A stretch of 64,000 nt of DNA from contig CM063498.1 of assembly GCA_032207245.1 (NCBI GenBank), forward strand, positions 86,684,461 through 86,748,460. The letters run 5' to 3'. The position numbers and the translations under genes are program-made. Source of the DNA: Pardosa pseudoannulata (Eukaryota > Arthropoda > Arachnida > Araneae > Lycosidae). Under the pieces are notes generated by a model. That model was not told the origin of the DNA. It did not search any database and worked only from the letters and a program-made list of their open reading frames with translations. Positions 26,252 to 39,219 of the stretch are shown piece by piece (positions within the stretch are counted from its first letter, which is position 1; every line of letters starts with the position of its first letter).

Positions 26252-27060
26252 ATAATATAAAACGATATAATATATAATATAATAAATGTAATAAATAATT
26301 ATGCAATATATAATAAATATTAAATATTCTATATATTATGTATATAATATATATACATTAAATATTATATAATAATAATATAACATATATATAAAAAAAA
26401 TATGTATATAAAATATAAATATATAATATAATATAAAAAGATATTAAAATATAAAATATATGTATATATATTATGTAAATTTATAAAATATAATGTAATT
26501 ATAATATTTATGTAAATATGTAATGAATAATGTAATGTATATACATTAAAAATTGATAAAAAAAAATTACCTTTAATATGCTATAAAATAAATCATATTA
26601 AATAAAATATATATAATATCAAAAAGATATTAAAAATATATATAAATATAATATATATTATGTAATATATAAAGTAAATATGTAATGTAATATGTAATAT
26701 ATTAGTAGTATGTATGTAAAATTAAAATAAAATTGATAAAAAAAAACCTTTAATCATGCTATAAAATAAATATGTTAATATTAAATAAAAAAATATATAA
26801 TATTAAAAAATATAAAAAATAATACATAAATGTAATATATATATATAAAAAATTATATATATATAATATATATATATAATACATATATAAAAATATATAT
26901 AATAAAAATATAAATATTTATATTATATATATATATTAAATATATCTATAAACAATAAAAAATAATTATTTTTATTAATATAATATATATTTTATATAAC
27001 ACAAATAAATAATATATATAATATAAAACTTTAATATATAAAATTTTATTCAAATATAAC
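26175..27060. repeat. almost pure A/T low-complexity tract
   Basis: Nearly 900 bp of alternating TA and A-runs with rare G or C. Diverged longer units (aaattgataaaaaaaa followed by ctttaatatgctataaaat) recur at about 26,550 and 26,730 and in part at 26,145, suggesting an old tandem array of about 180-200 bp. Confidence 0.6.
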
Positions 27061-27353
27061 ATTTATTTTTTATTTACATTGGACTAAAATTACTATGTTA
27101 ATGAAGAATTTCAAAAATATATATGTTTAGTATTTTCATAGTGTACGGTTAGAATGCAACTGTGGGTGGAGTCATCCCTTTCATCATTTGTCTCATTTAA
27201 AAAGTACGTCACGCTTGTTTACAATCAGGAAGTCCACACGTTGATAGATCGTTTAAGGCAATAATAAGCTGTTCTGTACCTTATGATTTGGGGCTATGTT
27301 TTTTATTTCGGAATATTTATTTCGGCAAATGTTACTTTTCAGCAATTTGAGCA

Positions 27354-28000
27354 CAGTGCCGGATTAAACAAGATGGAGGCCTTTGAGCTGTCGAAATCTT
27401 GGAGCCCTGTCACCGAATAATTTCATGAATAAGATTTTATTACACAGAAGTTTTGAAATGTAATTTTATTGCTCAAAAAAGTAACAAATTACCAATAAAC
27501 CAATTAAAAATATAAATAAATAATAATTATTAAATATTATATACAATAAAAGCAAATTGAAAATAACTAAATATTTATTTATCTCAATTTTTTGAGCGTG
27601 AATTCTTTTAGAATATCTTGAAATTCTCTATGTTCTGCAAGAAGTTTCTGTTCAACGGCCATAATACAAATTGAGTTCAATCTTTTTGTGTGATTGAAGA
27701 TCGAGGACAGCGTTTTAGCACCTTTGAAAAGGTTCGTTGTTATCATGAGACACCTATATGTTTTTATGCTATCACAAACGTTAATTGCACCAAGTTTTCG
27801 AAAATAAATTTGTATGATCGAGATGCTGGTACCATTTCTTCATTCTGAAAATCTTCTATTTGTAAATCCTAATATATTTATAGTAAATCGTGTGACGAAA
27901 TTGTTTAGTTTCTGGTAGAAATAAGTTCCTATATTCAATAAGATTTGTTTATATTGCAATCAAGCACTTCATTGTTGAAATCAAAATTTCTTCATTTAAC
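27354..28000 (-). mobile_element. probable hAT relic
   Basis: A hAT-like end CAGTGCCGGATTAAAC starts at 27,354. On the minus strand at about 27,579-27,740 the reading RLNSICIMAVEQKLL ... FQDILKEFTLKKLR, then a stop, resembles the last part of a hAT (ZMYM-type) dimerisation domain. The upper border is unclear and there is no target duplication in view. Confidence 0.4.
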
Positions 28001-28026
28001 GATTCCTTTGTGTGTGAGAGACTATA

Positions 28027-28600
28027 CAGAGTGTCCCAAAAGGTCGTTTACAAACTTAACACGCTGGTCTGTCATATCACGATGAACAAGATTTATATAG
28101 GAACTTGTGTCTGAAAATGCAAATTACGACCGCTAGAGTGCTGTGATCACGAATGTGGAGCAGGAGAAATAAAATGATATCGGCAGCGGTGTTAATATGA
28201 TTTTTACTACAGATGATGATTACATCACAGAAAATGCTCAAAATTGTTTCCCTTCACCAAAATGCATGCTTCTCAACGTCGGCGCATGGATTCACGAATC
28301 CGTTCAATTTGCCCAGGAGTGTCACAGACACGTGCTGCCGCTTCCGCGAGCCTGGATATAAGATCTAAGACCGAAGTAAGGTGTCTCGTACACCATGGAC
28401 TTCATGTGTCCCCAGAGGTAGAAATCCAGGGGAGTCAGGTCGGGGATCGCGGTGGTCAGCCTCCAGAGATTTTCCTGCAATTATTGCCCTCTAGCGGTCA
28501 CAGTTTGCATTTTGGGACACAAGTTCCTATGTAAATCTTGTTCATCATGATATGACAGACCAGCATGTTAAGTTTGTAAACGACCTTTTGGGACACCCTG
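28027..28600 (-). mobile_element. Tc1/mariner-like element, long TIRs, C-terminal transposase remnant
   Basis: TA dinucleotides flank the element (28,025-28,026 and 28,601-28,602). The inverted repeats are about 110 bp long and nearly identical, starting CAGAGTGTCCCAAAAGGTCG on the left and CAGGGTGTCCCAAAAGGTCG on the right. The minus strand of the middle reads LTPLDFYLWGHMKSMVYETP and then CDTPGQIERIRESMRRRCEA in shifted frames. This is the C-terminal end of a DDE transposase of the type that carries a DUF4817 N-terminus. The plus-strand 96-codon frame here is a shadow. Confidence 0.85.
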
Positions 28601-28721
28601 TATATCTATGTCTATATAATATCTATATATATATATACAGTATATACATATATATATTTATATATAAAATTCTTCCGTCCGTGTGTTTATAATAAAACTC
28701 CTCCTAAAAGGCTGGATTACT

Positions 28722-29045
28722 TTTGATAAAATTTTGTATATGTAATCAAGTTGATTCGAGAATGGTTTAGATTCACAATTTGATCCGACAGAAAATGTTT
28801 TTTATTAAAAATCCAGAATTTCGTGCTTATTGAAATTATTAAAATGCAGCTTGAATCCGTCCAGAGTCAACGTATATGTGGCGCAGGGGGCAGCAGTTAT
28901 TAATACGAGAAGTCCCAGAATCGAATACCCGTACAGTCTATGTAGGAATTTTCATTTCATTTAATTACGTTTGTAATGACTGTGCGCGTGGTGGTGTCAA
29001 GTATTTTTAAAACAATTTTTTCCTTACTTTTCCATCAAAAAGGCT
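28722..29045 (+). mobile_element. SINE-like repeat with tRNA-like promoter, copy 2
   Basis: It matches the reverse complement of 13,365-13,700 over its length: gttgattcgagaatggttta, tgtggcgcag, agtcccagaat, and gactgtgcgcgtggtgg near the end. The B-box-like stretch is AGAATCGAATACC. It lies in the mas intron between the His and Asp exons, opposite in orientation to copy 1. Confidence 0.65.
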
Positions 29046-29220
29046 ACACAGCTGCATTACAACCTTGCACTTTGGTAATGAATGTGCGTCCCGTTAAAGT
29101 AAATCAATTATGTATTTAGGTTTATAATAATAATCTTGAAATTAAAATTGTAATATTACGTTTGTCCATTTTAAATTTTTATATAAGAACCATCATTGTT
29201 AAACTACTTGTTCAACTTAC

Positions 29221-29312
29221 GCTGTGATGCAGTGAGCTGCAGTAAGTACCCATCGGCTTCCAATTAATGCTCCTCCACAAAGATACTGGTTCTTGGTATT
29301 TATTAAAGCTAC
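29221..29312 (-). CDS. mas: mas exon with catalytic His (TAAHC)
   Basis: This 92-bp exon starts in phase 0 after acceptor tttttag at 29,313 and ends GC|gtaagt at 29,220, completed by G of the next exon to give Ala. It encodes 30 residues including LCGGALIGSRWVLTAAHC, the conserved block around chymotrypsin His57, which is kept here although the enzyme should be inactive. Two features are odd. The intron just 5' of it (29,314 upward) is the first copy of a 320-bp tandem array, so the acceptor abuts a satellite. A SINE-like repeat ends only about 175 bp beyond the donor. Confidence 0.95.
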
Positions 29313-29313
29313 C

Positions 29314-31505
29314 TAAAAATGTGAAAGTATTTTCATTACACATTTTGGAATATTAAATATTATTCAATTCAGGGAACTGAGACGATCTCAACCTTTAAAA
29401 ACTTTTTCTTTCAGTATTTAATTTTAAAAATAGCAGGGGACACTACAGATTGTAATATGTGTAATTTTTATAGGATTCATGATTTATACCAGGTTAATGA
29501 GGATAATTAACTATAAAAAACAAAGCCATGTACAAAAAGTTATAAAGCTAATGGAGTTTTTCTCAAAATGTGATTTTCAGTAATTAGGTGGTCACAAAAA
29601 GAAAAAAAAATTATCCTTCTGAAAGATGTGAATTTTCGAATGGGAAAGTATTTTCATTAGAAATTTTGAAATATAAAATATTATTCAATTAAGGGAAATA
29701 AAATGACCACAACCTTTAAAAACTATTTTTTCAGTATTTAATTTTAAAAATAGCAGGGGGCACTACTGATTGCAAAATGTGTAATTTTTATAGGATTCAT
29801 GATTTATACCAGGTTAATGAGGATAATTAACTATAAAAAACAAAGCCATGTACAAAAAGTTATAAAGCTAATGGAGTTTTTCTCAAAATGTGTTTTTTCA
29901 GTAATTAGGTGGTCACAAAAAGAAAAAAAAATTATCCTTCTGAAAGATGTGAATTTTCGAATGGGAAAGTATTTTCATTAGAAATTTTGAAATATTAAAT
30001 ATTATTCAATTAAGGGAAATAAAATGACCACAACCTTTAAAAACTATTTTTTCAGTATTTAATTTTAAAAATAGCAGGGGGCACTACTGATTGCAAAATG
30101 TGTAGTTTTTATAGGATTCATGACTTATACCAGGTTAATGAGGATAATTTACTATAAAAAACAAAGCCATGTACAAAAAGTTATAAAGCTTATGGAGTTT
30201 TTCTCAAAATGTGTTTTTTCAGTAATTAGGTGGTCACAAAAAGAAAAAAAATTATCCTTCTGAAAGATGTGAATTTTCGAATGGGAAAGTATTTTCATTA
30301 GAAATTTTGAAATATTAAATATTATTCAATTAAGGGAAATAAAATGACCACAACCTTTAAAAACTATTTTTCAGTATTTAGTTTCAAAAATAGCAAGGGG
30401 CACTACTGATTGCAAAATGTGTAGTTTTTATAGGATTCATGACTTATAGCAGGTTAATGAGGATAATTTACTATAAAAAACAAAGCCATGTACAAAAAGT
30501 TATAAAGCTTATGGAGTTTTTCTCAAAATGTGTTTTTTCAGTAATTAGGTGGTCACAAAAAGAAAAAAAATTATCCTTCTGAAAGATGTGAATTTTCGAA
30601 TGGGAAAGTATTTTCATTAGAAATTTTGAAATATTAAATATTATTCAATTAAGGGAAATAAAATGACCACAACCTTTAAAAACTATTTTTCAGTATTTAG
30701 TTTCAAAAATAGCAAGGGGCACTACTGATTGCAAAATGTGTAGTTTTTATAGGATTCATGACTTATAGCAGGTTAATGAGGATAATTTACTATAAAAAAC
30801 AAAGCCATGTACAAAAAGTTATAAAGATAATGGAGTTTTTCTCAAAATGTGATTTTCAGTAATTAGGTGGTCACAAAAAGAAAAAAAAATTATCCTTCTG
30901 AAAGATGTGAATTTTCGAATGGGAAAGTATTTTCATTAGAAATTTTGAAATATAAAATATTATTCAATTAAGGGAAATAAAATGACCACAACCTTTATAA
31001 ACTATTTTTCAGCACTTTATTTTAAAAATAGCAAGGGGCACTACTGATTGCAAAATGTGTAGTTTTTATAGGATTCATGACTTATAGCAGGTTAATGAGG
31101 ATAATTAACTATAAAAAACAAAGCCATGTACAAAAAGTTATAAAGCTTATGGAGTTTTTCTCAAAATGTGTTTTTTCAGTAATTAGGTGGTCACAAAAAG
31201 AAAAAAAATTATCCTTCTGAAAGATGTGAATTTTCGAAAGGAAAAGTATTTTCATTAGACATTTAGAAATATAAATATTATTCAATTAAGGAATAAAATG
31301 ACCACAACCTTTATAAACTATTTTTCAGCATTTATTTTAAAATAGCAGGGGCACTGCTGATTGCAAAATGTGTAGTTTTATAGGATTCATGACTATACCA
31401 GGTTAATGAGGATAATTAACTATAAAAAACAAAGCCATGTACAAAAAGTTATAAAGTTATGGTTTCAGTAATTAGGTGCCAAAAAATTTGAAAGATGTGA
31501 ATTTG
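29314..31505. repeat. tandem array, unit about 320 bp, seven copies
   Basis: The landmark ggattcatga recurs at 29,474; 29,794; 30,115; 30,434; 30,753; 31,072 and 31,384, giving spacings of 319-321 bp and then 312 bp. Inner copies are more than 95% identical by eye. The first copy, next to the mas His exon, is the most diverged, and the last has many single-base deletions. The whole array lies in a mas intron. Confidence 0.93.
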
Positions 31506-31509
31506 CGAA

Positions 31510-33840
31510 AAAATATTTCTATGATGTCAATCATAATGATTATAATTTTTTTTTAAATAATATTATTTTTTATATTACTTTAGTTGTGTTATCAAGAAAT
31601 TTTTAAGAAAATGCTGTTTAGAATATTTTTTAGTCAATTGACTTAATAAAATTTTACACTCGACATAATGGAATAAAAATTATATCACTTATTAGTAAAT
31701 GCATTTAAATTTATGTGAATACTTTGTTATTAAAAGCACAAAATTTTTTTAGCATTATATGCATCACCAAATAAGTGCTACTGTTATGGTAAGTACTTAT
31801 TTCATTCTCTTAATAATAAAAGAAAAAAAATAAATAAGTTTGCACTGCAATATAAGAGAAAAGTCATTTGCATGAATGTTTACTTTATGAGAATTTTCAT
31901 TTAGTTAAAAATATTGTGGTTTTGTAAATTTTCACATTTTGCGAAAAAAGGTCTTAGTTCCCTTAAAATAACTTTTAGTTTAAAATAGCATTGTACATAT
32001 TTATAGAATAAAAAATAAGAACTCGTATCTGAGGTTACCAGAGAATAGAATTACTTCAAGACAGCTTGAAATGGGACCTCAATAATTTAATTCTCATTAC
32101 GTAAATTCATTGTAAATCATTGCCAAAATTTGAGATACACATAAGACATATATTAGATCTTGCCTAATACTCAATTTCGTATACAAGATACCAAATTTTT
32201 GTTAGTTTTTCTATATTTTATAGAATTAAAAAGAGCTTGGAATTAACAATTAGTTTTCAAACTTATGTTTTAAATGTAAATATGTAGAAGATACTGTCCA
32301 ATTTTCTTGCTCTTCACTGTAAGACTCGGTAAAACTTTTTATTAAATATACTTTTATATCTGAAAATCCATACAAAGAAGGTCTTAAGAAATATCAAAAA
32401 TATATTGCGGCACAATAATATAAATATTTGAAAGAGTTATAAGAGCTCTAAAAAGCTTTTTCTAATCTAAGTTTAATAACTTAAAATTCTAATTAAATGA
32501 ACCATTCAAACAGGCTTTACTTTCTAGAGTATGCTTTAAAACTGGATTCTAAAATGGAAATAATAACAATTTTTTCTCTATTATATTGTATATGGATTTT
32601 TTTTAAAGTTTAAAATGTCCTTTTAATAAGGTAATTATTTGAAGCAACACAGCACATCAGTGTTACTGATGACTTTAAATTTAGAAGAAAGCCTTTTAAA
32701 ACGTCTTTACATGCTATATAGCATTTACAAATCTTTCAGACATATGTAGAATTACAAAATATAACAACCATTCAGTTCATAGATATTTAGATTTATGATC
32801 TAATCATCATTCCATCGATTCCATTTTATATTTATGCTTCGAATGATTCAAAATAACTATCATCATTTTTGATTTAGATCACGTTAATTAAAAAAGTTTA
32901 TAAGGTTTATTGTTTATTTCACAATTTTTCCATTTGTTGAGATAAATTACATAGAACTTTGTTGTACTTAAACTAAAAATAAGAAAGATTTTATATTTTT
33001 TTTATCTACCAGATGCATTGGCTACAAGCAAGTTTTGCAGTTTAAGACGAATTGCAGTTTAGCATATACTTAATTCCAGTTATATAAAAAGGCTAGATTT
33101 GGTTATTAGGATTCAGGTTTTCTAACTGAAATTATAAGTTATTTTCTCATCACTTAGTTCTCATTCACTGCAAACTTCTACAACAAACTAATGCTCTATT
33201 TACTTCTCAATTTCTGTCACTTATTATTCTCTTAATGTCCGTTTGAGGAATAGCAACATTTACATTTATGTCTGAAATGAGCCTGATAAAAGGCTAAGGA
33301 AATTTTTATCGATATAAAAGGGGTCATATCAAGTAAGTTCAAGAAATATATATAAAAATCTGAAAGCTTCTATATCATTGTAGGCTTTAAGATTTGTAAT
33401 CCCTTTGCCTCGATGAAAACCTGTATTAAAATAATTTTCTACCCAGGATAATAAGATAAAATACTTCTATTGAATGAACTATCGAAGGTTGTACAATATC
33501 CTGAGGATTTCTATGTCACTGCTAACATTAAGGTTTGTAATTATTTGACACTGTTGAAAATCCAAAGTAGTTCTTCCAGTAGCATAATAAGATCAATCAC
33601 TATCATTGAAGCAATCCTAGATGAGAACTTTATTTTTTAAGATTATATAATTTCAACTTTTATACAAAGTATTACACTTCGTAGAAGACAATGGTATCCA
33701 TTATTTTAGTGAGAAAATAGCAAAAATTCCATATTCCATTCAATGCAATTTTTGTTAAAGTTCCGGGTTGTCTTTTGCCACTAGCAACTAACTACTGTAC
33801 CATTTCGTTTTGGAAATTAAGAATGGACGTTTATCGTACT
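31510..33840. other. mas intron, unassigned A+T-rich part
   Basis: No repeat structure or coding motif seen. The 64-codon plus-strand frame at 33,775-33,969 is the antisense shadow of the activation-site exon. Confidence 0.45.
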
Positions 33841-33843
33841 TAC

Positions 33844-33965
33844 CTGCCAACACCATTCACCAGGAGAAGACGTTTTACCTCCCATGACCCTTGCTGTCTT
33901 CTTGCGTTGATTTCCTTTGATTCCACAAACATACATTCCAGGCCTGCGAGTTGTGTCAATGGTAG
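33844..33965 (-). CDS. mas: mas exon: bridging Cys and zymogen activation site
   Basis: This 122-bp exon has acceptor attag|CT at 33,966 and donor CAG|gtaagt at 33,843. It encodes the second part of a split Thr codon and 40 residues. The segment MYVCGIKGN carries the Cys expected to bond to the protease-like domain. KKTAR|VMGG is a trypsin-type activation cleavage site, and GEWCWQ opens the chymotrypsin fold. The exon ends in phase 0 and joins VALIN of the next exon. A functional cleavage site in a pseudoprotease fits regulated cleavage in clip-domain cascades (inference). It lies about 11.3 kb downstream of the clip exon across the largest intron. Confidence 0.93.
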
Positions 33966-33969
33966 CTAA

Positions 33970-35280
33970 TAAAATAAAATGTTTTTTTAGATTAAATCAA
34001 AAAAATTATGCCGTGCATCCTGTTAAGTACTTTCTTCTTATTAAGTTTTTAGTATTGTATTAACATTTTATCTCACCTGGATCCCATTTGAGGCTCTTGA
34101 TTCAAAAAATACTTTAAAACGATTTTTCGACAAACCTTTATTTTCAGTGACACCTCTTAAACACTTTGTAATTTCGAATTTGATTTAATTCTCGGTAATA
34201 GTTGAAGATTGAACACAAGATGGAAAATTTGATGTCCTAGATATGTGGAATACATAAATAAAACATTTTGTGTTCAATTTGTTATCTGGATAAGAATAAT
34301 AGTTTTAAGTTTCACATATAGCAATGTAAAATTTTAACAGAAATCGAAATCTATCATGTAGATAAATGTATTTTGTTATATTTGTTTCTCTCCTCACCAT
34401 CCATTTAAGTCTCTTAAAAGAACATTTGATACTGAATAGAATAATGCTACTTTTATATAACGTAGAGTATCATTTTAAGTATATAAATTCAAAAAACTAA
34501 TTTTTCTTTCATTTTTATATAAAAGATTAAAGAGGATGTTAAATAAATTATACTCAATTTTAAGAATATTTTGAAGCATTTTAATTAGTTGAAGGTGAAT
34601 ATTAGAATATCACATCATTGGAAAACTCTTTTACAATGAAATATGACCTCACTTTTAAATGCAGTGGAATTTGCAAAATCTTTGTTAAGTAAATATCAAA
34701 AAAAATTTAAAATCTAATTTTACTTTGAAAAATTACATTATATTCAACATCCCTAACCATGTTTATTTTAGGTTGATTTCATGTAGATGAACATAAAGTT
34801 CTTGAAGGTAGTTATTACAATTCTTGAAAAACTTTGTGTCCTAATATATCATAGATTTTGTTAAAATGAAAGATATACTTCATTAAAACAACATATAGAA
34901 ATATAGCTATAAAGACGTTGCACGACTTGGAGTGGGGCAAACACCCTTGCAAACCCGATCTGTTTTTACAACACTCTGTATAAAAAAAGGGTTTTTAATT
35001 GATGTCATTCTAAAGAAAGGTAAGTTTCCTTTACAAAATTAATAAACACAGTCATCAATATGTATATGTGTGTGTGTGATTTGAATCGCATGTTTTGAGA
35101 TATCTGACCCAAACCTTTTTTGTCAGATTTATCAAGAGAAAGTAACCAATTGATTGCTGGTTATAAATAAGCTACAAAAAAAGAGAAAAAAAATTCACAG
35201 ACAGCATTTGTGAGGAATGGAGACATTAACAAATATTTAAAAAGTTACCAAGTAAACTCTGGTCAGTTTTTCTTGCATGC
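33970..35280. other. largest mas intron, unassigned part
   Basis: A+T-rich with no features recognised, apart from a short TG run near 35,064. Confidence 0.45.
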
Positions 35281-35283
35281 TGA

Positions 35284-35527
<244 letters not shown>

Positions 35528-35574
35528 TGTGATGAGGCGATTTAGATCTGTTATATAATAGATTCATTCATACA

Positions 35575-36162
35575 TGTAGTAAAATGTTCGGGATCTAAAT
35601 ATGACCTCATCACATCTTTGTAAAGAGATGGAGGACCATAAATTTCTATTCAACGGATATGTTTGTCTTGTACGGTGGTCTCGGGTGGGGCTCTGATCCC
35701 AGTCCCAGATTAGAATCCCGTCTCCGTACTTGACATTAAATAAGAATCTACCTTTGTGGAGTACTTATGAGTCCCTAAGGGACAATGCCCAATTAGAAAG
35801 GATAAGGTTTGGCACGTTGGCGGTCTCAATGCGGGGTTGAAGCAGGGCAATGAAATTCTTACAACTATCCCGATTGGACTACAAGAAGGAAGAGGGGACA
35901 AGGTTGAAATAATTAAATATGAAAAATCTAAAAGATGAGATGATGGTTCGGAGGTCCCAGAGATGATGGTTCGGAGGTCCCAGAGAAGAGGTTCGGAGGT
36001 CCCAAAAGAAGGTGTTCGAAAGTCGGGACTCCAGTCGGGTCTTGAGTCCAGAGGAGAAAATGCTCGATAGTCCAGACTAGGAGAGTCCAGCCAAGTCCGA
36101 GAGGAAGTGTTCCTGCACCAAATAGTACGGCCGCACCCCAAAGACACAGGAAGCCCCTGACA
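35575..36162 (-). mobile_element. possible LTR or other GC-rich repeat, with minisatellite
   Basis: Read on the minus strand it starts TGTCAGGGGCTTCCTG and ends TTTTACTACA, with the TGT...ACA form of an LTR. Its G+C is well above the flanks. It holds a short minisatellite (ggttcggaggtcccagagat type units at about 35,945-36,010). No target duplication was found at the proposed ends, so the call is weak. The 145-codon minus-strand frame inside has no domain and inherits Ser/Pro richness from the minisatellite. Confidence 0.35.
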
Positions 36163-36249
36163 AGACCACCGGATGATATATAGATTCCCTCTCCTGATCA
36201 GCCATAGATACCCTTCAACCAGAAGTGTTCCGGGCCCAACATTTTAGAC

Positions 36250-37190
36250 CCACAAAGGTACCCCAAATTTACATACATTTTTGAAATTGAGATTAGGTCC
36301 TCTATCTATTTACAAAATTACTTAAGTATATAGAAAATTTGTCAGATCTAATTTAGAAGATGTTGACAAAGCTTATTTTATGAAAATTAGCATCAGTTTT
36401 GCATGTAAATAGATGTATATATATTATAATAAATTTACTTTTTTTTTAATTATTAAGCTAGTCTTGGTTGGTCAATTTAGCTGTTAGTTTATTTTTCATT
36501 TTTATGTCTGCAGTTTCTCAGAACCTGTGGTTAAATTTAGTACAAAAATACTTAACACAACGCAATTAAAAATAAATCACCACTATACATTTGATCACAG
36601 GTTGATACTCAAATATAAACGAGGACTACACGACAAGAAAGAGTGTGTAATATATTGAAAATTATTGTTCCATATTGACCCATAAGATCTTCAAAATTCT
36701 CCCAATTCACACTTTGTTTTTTAAATCTTTACTTTCTTAGCCATCCAAATTAAAAAAGGATGTGAATCACTTCATTTCTTTCCTATTTTTCAAAGTCTAC
36801 ATTAATAACTGCTTCAGTTGACCATTTCATACACTTGTTCTAACGTCATTATGAACCTTTTCTGGGCCAAATGTTTCAACAAACAATAGCAAAAACTGCT
36901 GTCTTGAGCTCTCCCCGATGAAAAATGAAGCCACTTGATTACCGCTACTCAGGCACGACTTTTGCAGAGAAAGACAGACTCACGGTGATTCTTCAATATG
37001 TTAGAAGTGTTAAGTCTCACTCCGATTATGAGATGATGATAGTAAACGATTTTTTTAAGTACAGAGAACTTTTTCCTTAACATGACTGCAATGCGTTTAA
37101 CATTTCCAAGCACAATGTAGCAATTAACAAATATGGGCTACATCTGTTGTAATAGATAAACAGACATTTTTATTGGTGACATATATGTAC
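36250..37190. other. largest mas intron, unassigned part
   Basis: Ordinary A+T-rich intronic sequence; nothing recognised. Confidence 0.45.
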
Positions 37191-37191
37191 A

Positions 37192-37195
<4 letters not shown>

Positions 37196-37275
<80 letters not shown>
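37196..37275. repeat. (TA)n microsatellite
   Basis: About 80 bp of uninterrupted TA. Confidence 0.97.
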
Positions 37276-37276
<1 letters not shown>

Positions 37277-37829
37277 CTCCACACTAACATAAATACATCT
37301 GTAAACATACATATATGTATATGTGTGTGTATGTTATGATAGAAAAAACGTTTAAAATAATATATCAGCTAATATTTAAATAACGCTGGATTATTACTTG
37401 TTAAAAAATTCAGCTAACTTTCTTGCCGATCAGCTAACTTTCTTGCCCTTCTCATATTCACGCAGAACTTCAATGCCCTTCTCGAGATTTAGAAAAACAT
37501 ATTTCGACATCGTTGCAACTCAGATCACTGACCAACTAATGATATGAAACTGGCGTGAATGACATTTTTACTGATAGAGGTGCAATTCTTCCTTAACTTT
37601 ACCAATTGGAATTCCAAACAAAGGCCCTAGTACACCTTCAACGCTTGATGTCCAGTTCCTCCCTCAATTTCAATGGATGGTGCAATAGAGATTCCCTGTC
37701 TGAAGGGTGTGGGGAGAATACAAAAGTGATAACAGATTTAATCTTTCTTAAAAAGGGGTGGACCCCGGGAATGAACTTCTCAAGTTATCCCTTTGTCTTA
37801 TATCCGACCATAAACCTGACATTGAGTTT

Positions 37830-38141
<312 letters not shown>

Positions 38142-38690
38142 CAGACAAAATCTTTAAAAAATAAACAATATTTAGAGTGCATATTTTTAAGAAACAAGAT
38201 TTATGAATATTTGTCTTAACTTTATTTACAAATTTCAAAGGAATGTTCTTACTTTTAAATTTGAATATAGCATAAAAGGAACTTTCACCCAAAGTTTTAA
38301 TACCATTTCTTACTTGTTAAGTTTTAACTTTACTTCTTGTGTATGATTACTAAAAACGTAAAACTGGTTCAGTGTGCCATGCTCATAAAGATGGATAGGC
38401 ACTGGAAATATTTTCTAAAGTTGTTAAAATTTTGAATAAATTATAATTAACCCGCTATTGTTTTCGCCTAATTTTGGGACCAACGTCGCTTCTTAGCTCT
38501 AAATTTCGAATACTAATTTATTGGAATTTGATTTATTTTAATCACAAGTTTGCACTTTTTAAAACTTATTTAAACAAATAATAATAATGATAATTTTCTA
38601 ATATTTTATGTAATGAGTCAACTAAAAGTAGTATCTTAATGTGTGCTACATGTTTAAAAAATTACTATTGAGGATATGCACCTGTTACTC

Positions 38691-39215
38691 TTTGGTGCCA
38701 AGACACTACTTCATGTCTACTTCTATGTCTATACTGATATTTCTGTTTGTTTCTGACACTGTTTATAGTAATGAAATAATTACGCGCCATGCAATAATTT
38801 GGTGCCACGACACTACTTCATGTCTATTTCTGTCTATACTGATATTTCTCTTTATTTTCTACCACTGTTTATAGTAATGAAATAATTACGTGCCATGCAA
38901 TAATTTGGTGCCACGACACTACTTCATGTCTATTGTTATGTCTATACTGATATTTCTCTTTGTTTTCTACCACTGTTTATAGTAATGAAATTATTACGTG
39001 TCATGCAATAATTTGGTGCCACGACACTACTTCATGTCTATATCTAAGTCTTTACTGATATTTCTCTTTGTTTTTTACCACTGTTTATAGTAATGAAATT
39101 ATTTGCGCGCCATGCAATAATTTGGTGCCATGACACTACTTCATATCATGTCTATTGTTATGTCTTTACTGATATTTCTCTTTGTTTTCTATCACTGTTT
39201 ATAGTAATGAGATAA
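38691..39215. repeat. tandem array, unit about 108 bp, five copies
   Basis: The phrase tttggtgcca starts at 38,691; 38,798; 38,904; 39,012 and 39,121. Each unit continues cactacttcatgtcta, ctgatatttctctttgtttt and actgtttatagtaatgaaat. It lies in the largest mas intron. Confidence 0.93.
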
Positions 39216-39219
39216 TTAT

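Noticed and set aside
29314..31505. CRISPR array
   Set aside because: The repeats are about 320 bp and contiguous, without spacers, in a eukaryotic intron.
35710..36147. 145-codon minus-strand frame
   Set aside because: It lies in a GC-rich repeat and across a minisatellite; composition is explained by these and no domain is visible.
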